Shown: positions 42,601 to 63,722 of the stretch, one piece after another
How the letters are laid out: every line of letters begins with the position of its first letter
Numbering within the stretch: the first letter of the stretch is position 1
Source: Thunnus maccoyii
Taxonomy: Eukaryota > Chordata > Actinopteri > Scombriformes > Scombridae
Direction of reading: 5' to 3'
Assembly (NCBI RefSeq): GCF_910596095.1
Contig: NC_056533.1
Location: forward strand, 29,362,662 to 29,426,661
Length of the DNA: 64,000 bases
Notes under the pieces: generated by a model
Database searches by the model: none
What the model saw: the letters and a program-made list of their open reading frames with translations, nothing else
Told to the model about the DNA's origin: nothing
Made by a program: the position numbers and the translations under genes

Positions 42601-43078
42601 GTCAAGACTAGCCTATTTGATTCATGTAACCAAAAGGTTGCGCTAAATTTAACAAGCGTTGACTTTCAGAATTATGTTAGCGTTAGCACTAGCAAAACAT
42701 AATAATATTAGAGATTAACAGTTGTGCTAGCTGCCCGTAAAGGTTGACCTATATACCTACAGTGCATCATTTTGAGACTCCAGTTAGAGAAATAATAGCA
42801 TATTTCTGGCGTCAAGATGGGTATAAACCTATCAACTACCAAAAAGGTCCTTACAACATGGTTTACGAGGCTTCTTGGCTAACAATAGCTAGCATATGAG
42901 GACTCCATTTTAGCTAAGCGTGCTAACGGCTGTACACACGAGCAGAACAAAGCCTCATTTACACTCACGTTTTTACGCCATTGGGCGTTTCCTCAGATGT
43001 CTCTTCGGTGTCGGACTTGATGGATGCAGTAGATTCCTCTTGCTTTGGCTCTTCGTCAAGAGTCACAACATCTGCCAT
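33656..43078 (-). CDS. myef2: myef2, myelin expression factor 2 (hnRNP M-like, three RRMs)
   Basis: Seventeen coding exons in transcript order: 43078-42969, 41518-41316, 40555-40503, 39506-39499 (8 nt), 39396-39303, 38873-38682, 38574-38421, 38329-38280, 38192-38132, 37200-37099, 36418-36374, 36259-36164, 36057-35959, 35736-35692, 34698-34514, 34092-34041, 33819-33656. They total 1713 bases, or 570 residues (human about 600). RRM1 is at about 82-157 (RNP2 VFISNI, RNP1 KSRGCGVVEF). RRM2 is at about 214-290 (RNP2 TVFVAN, RNP1 KSRGMGTVTF). A Gly/Met-rich linker with 'MDRMGSSFDRMG'-type repeats spans about 308-490. RRM3 is at about 493-568 (RNP1 KSKGCGTVRF), ending 'VDVRIDRNA' like human MYEF2. 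The protein binds single-stranded nucleic acid; the mouse protein represses the myelin basic protein promoter, and the hnRNP M relationship suggests splicing roles. The frame stays open upstream to an ATG at 43165; I chose 43078 because it gives the family start MAD. Confidence 0.95.
39499..39506 (-). CDS. myef2: 8-nt microexon of myef2
   Basis: On the minus strand TTGGTTAG|GGTTGTGG|GTAAGAAA. Without these 8 bases the flanking exons (40503 end, 39396 start) join out of frame. With them the join reads SRGCGVVEF, exactly the RNP1 motif of RRM1 expected for this family. The residues contributed are Gly-Cys and two bases of the next Gly codon. Confidence 0.85.
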
Positions 43079-43201
43079 GTTGAGGTTTGTTTGCCCAGCA
43101 CAACACAAGATGCCCCTGATGATGCTACGCAGTTTGAAATGTGCAGTGGTGATTTGTGCTGCCAACGCGAGATTTGGGAGCTGTTGCTAGGCAGCCTGAG
43201 T

Positions 43202-43249
43202 GAATAGAATAGAATAGAATAGAATTTAATAGAACAGAATAGAACAGAA
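43202..43249. repeat. (GAATA)n microsatellite
   Basis: Pentanucleotide repeat upstream of myef2 that resumes at 43530-43552 after an inserted transposon. Confidence 0.9.
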
Positions 43250-43529
43250 AAGTGGTCCCCAAAGTGGGGTCCTTGAGGGGGTTACGGAGGTCCCCAGCAA
43301 AAAGGGGAATGATTTATTTTCACTATAATTACATCCATAAGTTACACAATGACAGAATTTATGACTATGATTTTAGTCATGGGTTTCATACACTTTCTGT
43401 AATAAAACACCTAAAAGCAAACATTTTTTTCAGATGGGGGACACTGGGACAAAATCTTATCAAATTGGGGTCTATGGTTCATTTGTGCCAGTTTAGGGGT
43501 CCTTGACATGAAAAGTTTGAGAACCACTG
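43250..43529. mobile_element. hAT-type MITE inserted in the (GAATA)n repeat
   Basis: The left end is AGTGGTCCCCAAAGTGGGGT. The right end, AAAAGTTTGAGAACCACTG, is its inverted partner. It interrupts the pentanucleotide repeat; the flanking octamers GAACAGAA-like (left) and GAATAGAA (right) are a plausible 8-bp target duplication. About 280 bases, non-coding. Confidence 0.7.
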
Positions 43530-43552
43530 GAATAGAATAGAGTAGAATAGCA

Positions 43553-46500
43553 GTCAGGTAGTTGAGGTTAGCTAGTGAATAAGCACAAATAAAATGGGCA
43601 TATTTGGCAAGATTGTGCATGTGATTCCTCTGTCAGCAGACAGTTTCAGGAGACAGCAGGTGAATGAGAGAAAGTGACTGACAGGCTAATTGGAGCAGAA
43701 CATGACAACTTCTAATGAGTATGTGTTCCTGAACAGCGACCACATACCTAAGAAAACCACATCTAGCCCTGCACAACCCACTAAAGCAGTTCTGATCAAC
43801 GCATGTCAAGTATCTCCAGGAATCAATAAATCCTAGAACAGTCTGCAAAATTAATTATGCAAATTATATAGTGCAACAGGACATTGTGTATTTGTTTTGT
43901 GATTTGAGTCACTGTAATTCACTGAGCAGTCCAAGTAATACCTGTAACCTACAATATTCCAGGCAGCTTGCTCACAGTGTCAGACAATATATGGCTTGCC
44001 TTATTGATCATCATACAGAGCCAAGTCAATTCATCATTCCTGAAACTATTGATTGATGCACTTTTACGCTAGTGGGGTAAATAATTCAATTTTCTTCATA
44101 CAATATACTTTAATATTTGTAGAGAATATGCTCAGCAAGTCTGTGCAGATGTCACCACTAAAATAAAAACACTTAGAAATTCTAAATCTGGCTTTTCAAT
44201 ATATCACATGAAGTTGAATGTACTCCAATAGAAACCTTTGTCCAGCTCCTAACTGTTTTGAAATAGGACACAATAACCTTTTGATCTTGATAATAATGTT
44301 CAAACCATAGTTTTAGGTTGTATGTGTCATTTAGACACCTGCATATATTTCCATCTAATAGAAAGTAAGAAAATAATTCCAGTCATAATATGAGGGACTC
44401 TAATGGGACAGTTAAATACCAAGTTTCATTTAAATCTTTACATATTCTTTCCTAATGGTCTAAGTAAACATTTACAGGTGTTGCTGACAGCCCAGGACAT
44501 TATCAGGGTCACTGTCACACTCCCAACAAGTTTACACTAAAGCCACATGATTCAGATTGTGGTTTTATGAGTCTGTATCTACACTATCAGATGCTTGCAT
44601 TTTAACTATGTTTATATGCATGTTAAATGTACTGACATTGTGATTTATTTGCTTAGGTTTCTGCAGTTACTTATATCATGCTAAGTCCCGTACCATGAAT
44701 GGATTGCAACAACTTTAAATTACAACCACAGATCAGTTTCACCTGTGACATAGAAGGAAAGTTATTCTTTAACATATTGTGCAGTACATCTATTACTCTG
44801 TCAATGAAAAATCTGTTCCATAAACTGATAATTCATTTCCTTGATAGCTGTTTTCATGGCAAACATCCAACAGATGAATGCTGCACAACTCATAACAAGA
44901 GAAATGACTAAATGACAGTCAACCCAAGTTAGTGCAGAACATTTAGTTAATGTATGAGCTTCAGTTATAAATTTAAACTGGAATGTGACTCCTAAATATC
45001 TGAGCAACACTGACGAAAAGGTTAGGTATCTCGCCAGCTTTTTATCTTTTTTTTTTTTCTATAAATGCAGTGTAAGTCAATGGATCATATTTTTCACAGA
45101 GTAGGTAGCTACTAAAAATACCTCTTTCTAGCGGCTCCCTTGGAAACTCTCCAGACTAAAAAGTTATCCACTCTTTAGACACGTCAACACCAAACAAAGT
45201 CACAAACAGAAAATAAATTTCATGCTTTCTCCAACCAAACATAATATGTCAGATGCTATAGCTACTTCTGACTGCAGTAGGATATACTTGTTTGTGGTTA
45301 TGCTTGAGGAAATGTAATTTTTTAATAGCTTTATTAGAAACTACAGCCCTATTTCCAGGTCAAAGGTGATGATTTTAATACCAATATTGTAGATAATGTT
45401 GTAGATGATTATAATAATTGTAAATAGTCAGACCCCCCTTGCAACAGATCATGTACATTTAATTAAGTTGTGGGCCCCAAGGGGGATTAGTAATTGCTGC
45501 AGTCAGGCTAATGGGAAAGGTATTTGAAGTCTTTGCAATTTTACTGCATCTGTCTTTGTACTCTGTCATACATATCATATTATGACACTGTAAAACAAGG
45601 TGTGGTGTTGAGTTCATTAGCATTAAAGGGGATAGTGTGAGAACAGTTCACAGAATCATTAGTTTACAGTTCTCAATATCAGTTTAGCACTTGGTTGGCT
45701 GAGATAAAAGTCGAACAATCTTTATCCCCGTGTCCTATGGACAGTGGATAATATTTTAAAATGCTGTATGCAACAGGTTTTGATTGTCTCAGCAGTTCTT
45801 GTTGTAGACTCAAGTAAGTCCAAAGCACAGCAGCACACGGTGACACACAATTAAAAGCACATAAAAGCTTGTTCCAACTGTTATATAATAAAGACAAATC
45901 AGAGGCAAATGTCAAAATGTCTTTGAATGTCTGGTAAGTTCAATATGAAAATGTTTAGGCAATCCTTTGTTCACTGTAATAGATTAATAATAATAATAAA
46001 CTATTCACAGTGTCTTTAACTTGACTTCATCACTGGTGAAGACACACTTTTGTGCTGTTGGCCGCTAGTTTTACATTTTGACCTTGTCTTTGAAATTGAC
46101 ATAAAAGCGATTTCATTGTCTCTTCAGCGTGACTTCTCCTCATCTGATTTATAAGAACGGTCCTTGAAATAAATGTAGAGTTGTGTCATACTAGCTCTTT
46201 ATAGACAAATACAGCCAAGTATTAACAGCACAGCAAGACTAGAAATTGCTACTAACCCAAGGCAGTTGAAAAGACACTGCAGAGGCTTAAAACTTTGAAG
46301 TGAGAGTCAGTGTGAGGGAGGTAATTCACCTCTGCGTTTACATTCTCTCAGGGAGAATTTTGTGCTGTTTACAACTAAAAAAGAAAAATGGGGCTCCCTT
46401 TGCCACTTGTAAGCCATGAATTATTGTCACATCACACGCCAATGATGACCATCTCCCCTGTGGCATGCCTTATCCTTAGATGTGAGTCACTGCACCACTG

Positions 46501-47250
46501 TGACAAAAACTACATAGCTGATATGAATCTGCACTGCATAACAACATAACAGATGGCCAGACGCTTCACTGCTGCATTTTGTTACAGTAGGCAGATGACC
46601 TGCTGTGTGTTTTTCTATACATTGCTGCTTTCCAATTCACTACAGTAAAATCAGGCATATAGGAAATTCTCTTTAAGCACCTTTCTCATCTGCCTCATCA
46701 TGTTCATGGAGCTTGCATTTGTAAGCCTTTAAGCAGAGGGGCTAATTCAATTTGACCACAGCAAACTGCACCAATTAAAAACACATCATCAAACCAGGCT
46801 TGGAGAATAATGCTGTGCTGTACCAAAAATACCTTTGCAGCAGCATTTACTGGCCAGGAGCAGTGAGAGGCAGCATTTCTCCTGCTGGCTAAACCATGAT
46901 ATTCCTGTCACATTTTAGTGGAGTCATTTTGAGAACAGCCAAATAAGCCAGGGAGGGTAGAAGAAGGGAGAAGAAAAAGAAGAGGCAGATTGCTTGTTTA
47001 TGCTGCTGCATCCGTCCTGGTGTTGCTGAGGGGGGGAATGTTGTGAATGACTGAGGCAGCAGAGCAGCTGAGTGAGACTAACAAGTGGTTGCCATGCAGC
47101 AGGAGCAAGCGTGCGTGCTTCTGGAGGGAGAGATAGAGAAACAGAATGATAATGAGTAGGAGGCAGCAAGTAAGGGAGCAGTATCTCTGAGAAGAGACAC
47201 ATATCATAGCTTGATCCAGCCTCTCCCTTGCCTCTGTTTCGCTCTTTATC
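43553..47250. other. Gene-free spacer between myef2 and ctxn2
   Basis: AT-rich, mostly unique-looking DNA between two divergent genes. No recognised exon. Short open frames have no family resemblance. Promoter-distal regulation of ctxn2 could lie here, but I see no decisive motif. Confidence 0.5.
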
Positions 47251-47403
47251 TCTAGCTTTTTGTTTTGATGAGAGATTAGCCTAGCACATTCAATATATCA
47301 GCAATGGATGGGTTCATGGATATATGTCTGAGGTCTCCAAGAAAGAGGAGTTGTTCGCAAGAAACGGCAGCAACAGGTCTGTGAAGATGGCACGATAATG
47401 ACG
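47250..47403 (+). other. ctxn2: Possible non-coding first exon of ctxn2
   Basis: A good donor (GATAATGACG|GTGAGA) ends at 47403. A matching acceptor with a pyrimidine tract (TCTCTGTCCAG|GTAAC) is at 48386/48387, 69 bases before the ctxn2 ATG. The 5' end of this exon is a guess. Confidence 0.3.
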
Positions 47404-47453
47404 GTGAGACGGCTTCTTTTCTTCCTTAGACATCCACAACAGAAAATCTGTTA

Positions 47454-47660
47454 ATGCAGTCTCTCTCTTCACCCCACCTCACTCCCTCCCTCTCTCCTCT
47501 CTCTCTCTCACCATGCATACTTGTGCAGTGTCCTCCTCATCATTCTACTTCCTTCTCCCTCGTCTGTCTTTCCCAATTCTCTCTGTTCATTCCCCTGTCC
47601 CTGTCTGTATGTACCCTCCCTCTCTCATCTAACCCCCTCCCTTCCTTTCACTCGAGCCAC
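47454..47660. repeat. Pyrimidine-rich tract
   Basis: About 200 bases of CTCC/TCTC-rich DNA on the plus strand upstream of ctxn2. No other structure seen. Confidence 0.7.
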
Positions 47661-48413
47661 CTGCTGCTTGTGTTCATACGAAAGATTTGGGAGGAAAAGA
47701 ATGACAGAAGCAGACTTCCACTTGTGTGACCATGACAATTTTGTGATCATGTTTTGTCAATCACCGTCGCTTTCTTGTCTAATGGAATTACACTGTCTGG
47801 CAGGCATCTGCTCACACGCAACAGGTAGAGCCTTTTCTTCTAAAACCCAACATACATAACGTCACGTCTTCGTGAGAATGAGTTTTCATTGATACCTTAA
47901 TGCTATGCCTATGTTTAACAGCTGGCTATGCACTGCGACACATTGTAATTCTAACCCGACTTAAAGAAATGTAGTCATGGCATTGCCTCGTATTCCTGCA
48001 CAGATGTCCTTTAATTGTTGTGACTAAACCCATCTTCATGCAGTCTCCCTCACTCTTCTGTTCATGTTTGCCTTTTGTAATTTTCTGCAAAATTCCCAGA
48101 GGGGAAGAGTGAGAGAGAGATCGAACGGACATCTGTTAGATACCACATTCAAAAGAGGCTATTTATAGATACCTGTAAACCCTGTTTCATGGTCAGTTCA
48201 TTTCACAACACTGAATTTTTGCTATTTTTATTTTTCTGCTTCCGTAACTGCACTCTTATTTCTCAGTGCATACGCACTATATGTATTAAGTGTTTAGTAA
48301 TATTGAAGTAGGTTGATTAAATTGATTCTCTCTGCACAAGAGACAAGACAGCACTAATCTGAAGACATCATATAATCTCTGTCCAGGTAACATGCAGGCA
48401 TATAAACGCCTGA

Positions 48414-48701
<288 letters not shown>

Positions 48702-49371
48702 CACAGGGACACACACATCCATAGATGCAAACAGAAATGCCTATAGATACACACATGCATTCACGTGAACACTAACACACTTGCACACATGCACACACAT
48801 GCAAACAGACACAGGCCACAGCCCTGCACAACCCTTGCACCTGACACTGACACATCATTAAGACATCTCTCTGTGACGGACCGAACTAAGACACTGAAGC
48901 TGTGTATGTCGTTCAATGTCTTTGCACTGTTAGTTCAGAGCCAGTGTAGAACCTCTCTACTGTATGTGACTATATGTCTGTTGTTGTGTGCGTCTGACTG
49001 AGTGTGAGGCAGATGCTGTGTCATATTCTCTGCCCTTCTGCCAGCGGGTGTGCATTTCAGCTCATCAAATTACATGGAAATGGCTGAAGCTCCCTTTAAC
49101 CCATACCTACAAGTTGAATGTCTGTAGATGATAACAGCAAGAGGTGGACTCTGGTGCGACAGGGTGTGGTGCAGTGGGATTATTCAGAAGTAGTTTGAAG
49201 ACTCAGGGACAAGATTCCTTATGTGAACTAAGAATGGGAAAAACGAATGGTTGCCTATCTGCACAGCAGAGCTGTTCTGCACAAGAGTGCATATGGCTGG
49301 ATACAGGGTATTATGTCAAACTAGTGCTTTGTGTGGACTAATCAAATCCAATCTGTTGGTGATTCAATGGG

Positions 49372-49373
<2 letters not shown>

Positions 49374-49409
<36 letters not shown>

Positions 49410-49434
49410 GCTGCTGCTGCCGCTGCTGCTGCTG
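49374..49434 (+). repeat. (CTG)n repeat, probably in the ctxn2 3' UTR
   Basis: About 20 GCT triplets with two CCG-type interruptions, read as CTG in the sense of ctxn2 transcription. The tract lies 0.67 kb after the stop and upstream of the best polyadenylation signal. Confidence 0.9.
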
Positions 49435-50160
49435 TGCGTACAGATTGGTCCTTTCCATGGTGTCTTGGTTTTTGAAGTCATGCAATGAAAGGCAACTGAA
49501 CAAACTGTGATTTACATTACGGTGTTACTGTTTCTAAATGATGCAAAAACAACTCTCAGAGTTTGTACTGCTGCTGTCTTTGAATGATGGTATACTGTAT
49601 GTTGCCAAAATTCCATGTCTGAGTGAAAGAAAAAACACTGTTTAAAAAACTGTTTACTTTTTGACACTGTCTGTCTGAGAAGACAAATGATAATGTTGAT
49701 TTATGGACTGTCAGTTGTTCCGTCTGTCAAGCATTCTGTCTAAAGGTTGGCTGATGCGATCAAGCCAAAGAACTTTTAAGAGAAATAAGGATTAGAAACT
49801 AGGAAAGACTCTCTCTCTCTCTTAGCGCTGCTAGTTTTCTAAAGACAAGGAGAAACTCTCACTACCTGTCTGCAGAGGAAAAGGTCATATGGAAAATAGA
49901 GGTGGGATGTCTGTCAGCACTGCACATGAACATCTTTCTCCTCCTTTTCTCAGCCATCCTCACCCGTCCTCACCTGTTCTCTTCCTTCCAGACAGAGGAC
50001 AGAAGAAGACAGGACCGTCCTAGACAGAGATTCTGTAACATGGCAGACTGGTCAAAGTCTTTAGTGTTCCTTTGCTAATTTTTACGGTCCACGGTTTCTC
50101 CTTATTGCTGTGAATCTGCCTTACTGTGACCTTCAATGGGTTTATGTGCCTTCATCTAGA

Positions 50161-50227
50161 AACATTAGAGCACCTGTTTGTGTGTGTATGTGTGTCTATG
50201 GGTGTGAGTGTGTGCGCGCGAGTGTGT
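50161..50227. repeat. GT-rich tract with CGCGCG core
   Basis: Imperfect GTGTGT runs around GTGCGCGCGAGTG, a likely Z-DNA former, within the probable ctxn2 3' UTR. Confidence 0.7.
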
Positions 50228-50325
50228 GGCATATCATGATGACAGATAGTGCGTCTCCTGACCTGTTGCTTGCTCAGCTGGTGGTAGAGATTTCTCATTG
50301 ATATAGATTTGATTCAATAATGTGA

Positions 50326-50331
50326 AATAAA
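50326..50331 (+). terminator. ctxn2: Probable ctxn2 polyadenylation signal
   Basis: AATAAA 1.6 kb after the ctxn2 stop. No clear AATAAA occurs between the stop and this site. It implies a long 3' UTR, common for neuronal genes. Confidence 0.45.
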
Positions 50332-50399
50332 TAGAATTTCTTCACTTTAAAATATTGTTGGTCAAATCTGTGCTTTTTGGGTCTCTTATTGCAATCATT

Positions 50400-53300
50400 G
50401 AAGCATATGGAATAAAACAATAATGTTTGTGAGATCCGGTTTACAAATACGTTGGATGACAAAGCAGATGCTTTTAAAGTGTGGCAGTCCTGTCTAGTCG
50501 TCCAACATCGCTGCTGCACCGGAGAGGGGTAGAGATGGTGTTTTAGACCAATACTGGCAGAAAAAGAGGTGAATCAAGACTGTTAACTGTAACACTGGGA
50601 TGAGTCAATTCTTACAGGAGTTTGTGATATGTGTGTGTAAGTGCGTCAATGGTCTAGAGAGAGAAACGAGCTAATGCAGCAGCAGAAAGCAATACACACC
50701 GGCATCCATTGACAGTCTGGTAATAAGACAGGCTCTGCAGAGCCTACCAGTCTTTCCTCCTGTGGCCAGTTCACAGTCAGAGTCCAGGCCACTGGGCACA
50801 CCTCTCTTGACACACATCATTTGTCAGGAATGCAATCATTATTGCATCATTATCTCTGTCACCTATGTGACATCCTTATCTGAAATCTATTTTTAGTGGA
50901 AAAAACCACTGCCCCTTTCCTCTTCAGCCTACAAGCCCACTAACCTTAAAAGAAAAATCAACCAAACTTTTAACAAGGGTTGTAAATCAATCACATTTTA
51001 ACAAATGTGTCTACCTTGTATTGTATTTTCATATCTCAGTATGCAGTAAGGTCAGGTATGTTGTCCTAACTGCATACATATGTAAAGTCTATTTAGAATA
51101 CCATAAATCACTTTCCCTTCTTTTGTTGCAATGAAGGTAGACTACTGTGCCCAGTCTTGTCTTTGGGGAAAAATTTAAAACTGGGCCTACAATTACATTG
51201 TGTATATTTCCAGTGATTCCCTTAAATCCTTCTTTACCTAATATTTTTTGGCAAAATATGTGTAAAGCTTGCTGTGACTGGATGAGTTGAGCACTGGACA
51301 GTAAACAGTTATAATCAGGAATAGTCAAAATGTTTAGAAAAGTTTATCTTTTGGTGATTTTTATTTAATTTTGGGGCAAAGGGGAAATTAGGACACTTAT
51401 GTAATTACACTTTAGCTGTTGGATTTTACATAAAATAGGACCTCAGTGCTTACAGAATGCTTGTTATATAGTATAGGGGTCAGTCTATACTAATGAGTCA
51501 GTCAAATAGTGAACCTTAGCTTTTGGTGATTATCAATCATCAGTTTTATTACTTGTGGTCTTCGGACCTCACAAGCTAATGTCCTTGTGATAAGACCAGA
51601 AGATACAATAGCCTTTCTATTACCAAAGCTATCTACAGTAAACTGCTTGCTGTAATGTACAATTAATGCTATGCTATTTTAAATGCAGTAAAAATAGCTT
51701 GAGACAGTCGAGTCAGTGAAGTGGTGAATATTGTAGCTTATGTGTTTTGTTATTAATTAAAAAGGCTCTGTTTTATGCCTATGACTGTATTGTAGCGTAA
51801 TTTTTTTTGCACTACACAAATACAGTTTATCAGTGGTTCGAGCGGAGAATTCTGCTGCCGCTGCTGATGCACATACTGATGATGACGGTGACAAGATCAT
51901 AATACTCCTCCTCAAATGCCTGCATTGGTTGCTTTCTGTTCTGAAATAAGCTGGAGTCAGTCTAAAATCTTGAGTCGGAGCCCTCATGTCAAAGCTGAAG
52001 CCTGAGATTTGTCAGATATGACATGAAGGTTCAAGTCAAATCTGATACCTGAGTTAAGGCCGTCTTGGATTTTAGCCTTGAACTTAACTATAATGATCAC
52101 CTCCAGATGCCTTTATGGATGGATAGGTCAATGATTACCTACCGTGACATGAATTAATGTTTTATAATAGTTTTTAATGATTATAAAGCTATACTGTTTA
52201 ATAATTCACTTTTAAAAACTGTACTTACACTGCGAAATGATCCTCTTGGCTCTTGGATACCCGAGAAATATTAAAATTTTCAATTCAAATTTTCAGCTCA
52301 TCATTTAAATTGAATAAATTAAAAGAAAGTGGGATCAGCCATATTCAAATATCTTATTTACTATGCACACCAGAGAAGTATGGCTTAAATGGTGAATTTG
52401 AAACTTCCTCTGGCAGAGCAGACTACAGTTCAGCAGTTAGGTCTTGAGTCCAGAGCCTGAGGATCTATATGCAAAGTCTTAGTCTTGCACCTTTTCTCTT
52501 GTAAATTTTGGGATTGCTTGTTTTGGTCTGAGATGGATTATTGTATTGTCATGTAAGCACAAAAAACAGTTGATACAATTCATTCGATGAAAGTTTGAGT
52601 TTAAAGTCCATATCTGATATTTTCAATACATATTTTTATAACAGAGTATATAATAGATCTTGTTTGCTTGTAGATATTTCGTTGTGTTTCTGATAAACAT
52701 ACGTTTATATATAATTACCAAGGATATATTGACTTGGCCAGCAGCTGAGGTGAGCTATAGGGTTTACCCACCCTTTTAATTATTGCAGCCCTTTAAGATG
52801 TAAGACTCCTGTCTGCTGCTGTATGCACTTTTGCACTTAATCACGTCTTTCACATTGCAGAGAGCAGAGCAAGGTTTGATAAATGCTGCAGAGGGATTTT
52901 TTCCTGCCTCTTCTGAGCCCTTTGGACATTAAGTAGAGTGCAGATTCCTTGCCTCTTCTTATGTAGTCCATACAAATTGGAGCATATGCACCCGCTGCTA
53001 AGGACTGACCATAGGGGCTCAACAGTTCTCTGAGGAGACCTGCAGAATTTACTCAAGCAGAGCAGACAAAAGTCTAGCACCTCTGATATTAAAAAAAAGG
53101 AATCACCTTAAAGTCCAGAGTATTGGAGAGTCAGTAAGGCCTGAGGATCTCTAACTGCACTAAGAGGACTGCAATGTAGCGTAAAATTAGATCTTGCTGT
53201 GTTTTAAAAACAAAATAAACTCTAAATCTGACAATGAACATGTCACAGGATTAATGTCACCATTAGCAGTTATATTTACGTCTTGCATTCTGAGTGAGAT

Positions 53301-54200
53301 ATAAAACAACAAAGGCAGAAGGGGAGTGGAGAGCTGTCATGCAGAAGCCATGACATTCTGTGTGGAAAATTTTCTCTCTTCAGCATGACTCAGTCGGTAT
53401 AATTCTTGAAGAAAGTGGTAACAACTTTGAACCACTGTCTTCCGAATCTGATAAGCATTGTCCAATTGATAGCTTCCTTTCAATCTTCACATAACAACAC
53501 GTGCCAGAGTATTTTTCTCAGCTTGCGATACAGCCAAGGTCAGATTTCGAGTCATTAGCCTGCCTTTCACTGTACACATAAATCACTGTGGTATATCAGT
53601 AATAAGGAAGTTTACCTGTTAAGAGGTCTTTAAAAGGCACTTCAGAAGTCATGTGGCTATAGAGAAATGCCTCAAGCATGTTCCTGTAATTCATAGTCTC
53701 ATATTAACTCTCATTCTTCTCTTACAGCCAATCTACCAACTTTCTCTCTTAACACTTTGTGGCTAAGAGTATTATGAGAGATAGTGTTTGTTTAATAAGA
53801 TGTATAACTTTTATGGGCCCAGCATTTAAGTCACCATAAGATTGATTTTCAGCTTGTTTTCACACTGCTCCTATTGATTATATCTTGTTGATTATATATC
53901 CCTTATGAAATTTATATTTTTTCCACTTTATCTTTATTGATCAAAGTCATACAAATCATTATGGGTCTGTAACCTTGAAAACTTTCCTCCTTCATTATGT
54001 GAGCTCTCTTTAAGTGGGAACTTCCATATGGATGATATGATGATTCATTCAAAGGGCTCATTGGTCTGAGGAAATACTACACATAGCCCCATAAACTGCA
54101 ACCACAGGACAACATGTGCTGATGCCCTGCACTTCAGACAATAATATTAGTAATCAATTCTCCAGATCTCAGGCAATGAGCGCCTTTATCTCTCGTTTGG
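50400..54200. other. Gene-free spacer upstream of slc12a1
   Basis: AT-rich DNA with no recognised exon. The region 51.94-52.47 kb has scattered GAGTC / AGTCT words that resemble a decayed teleost repeat, too degenerate to call. Confidence 0.5.
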
Positions 54201-54213
54201 CGTTTATGACTTG

Positions 54214-54226
54214 GTTAATCGTTAAG
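54214..54226. promoter_or_regulatory. slc12a1: HNF1-like palindrome upstream of slc12a1
   Basis: GTTAATCGTTAAG matches the HNF1 consensus GTTAATNATTAAC at 11 of 13 positions, allowing for the free centre. It lies 133 bases before the TATA box. HNF1B is a known activator of renal transporter genes. Confidence 0.5.
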
Positions 54227-54311
54227 CAATGCCTTTGTGTCCCCTAGGATGGAGCAAGGACATATCTGACACCCCTCGTTCAGTTTTCTGAGGGTTGATC
54301 CAAAGAGTTAG

Positions 54312-54352
54312 CCAATAGTTGACAGCCTGTGTATGACCCTGGCACATATAAA
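54312..54352 (+). promoter_or_regulatory. slc12a1: slc12a1 core promoter (CCAAT and TATA boxes)
   Basis: CCAAT at 54312-54316 and TATAAA at 54347-54352 predict a start near 54378-54385, leaving a leader of about 185 bases if unspliced. The leader holds one upstream frame (54459-54533). Confidence 0.6.
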
Positions 54353-54458
54353 GGTGGGCCATTTAAGACAAACTCAGTCTAAGCACAAGAAGCTCAGAGT
54401 AGCAGAGGAGATCTCAACTAGTCTACATATCAATAAACAAGGATAACCATACCAGTTG

Positions 54459-54533
54459 ATGCAGTGCTCTGCTCTTTTAAAACATTGTTGGATGACTGAA
54501 GACTTAAGACCTACACTGCAGTTTCATCCTTGA
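54459..54533 (+). CDS. Upstream open reading frame in the slc12a1 leader
   Basis: ATG to TGA, 24 codons plus stop, ending 35 bases before the main ATG and not overlapping it. The context GTTGATGC is weak to moderate. It could lower translation of the transporter. It depends on the leader being unspliced. Confidence 0.35.
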   Translation: MQCSALLKHCWMTEDLRPTLQFHP

Positions 54534-54568
54534 CTTTTTAAATCTGAGAATTTCCTTCAGCATTCCTG

Positions 54569-63722
<9,154 letters not shown>

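Noticed and set aside
51940-52470. GAGTC/AGTCT-rich stretch as a named teleost repeat
   Set aside because: The words are scattered and the borders cannot be set from this sequence alone.
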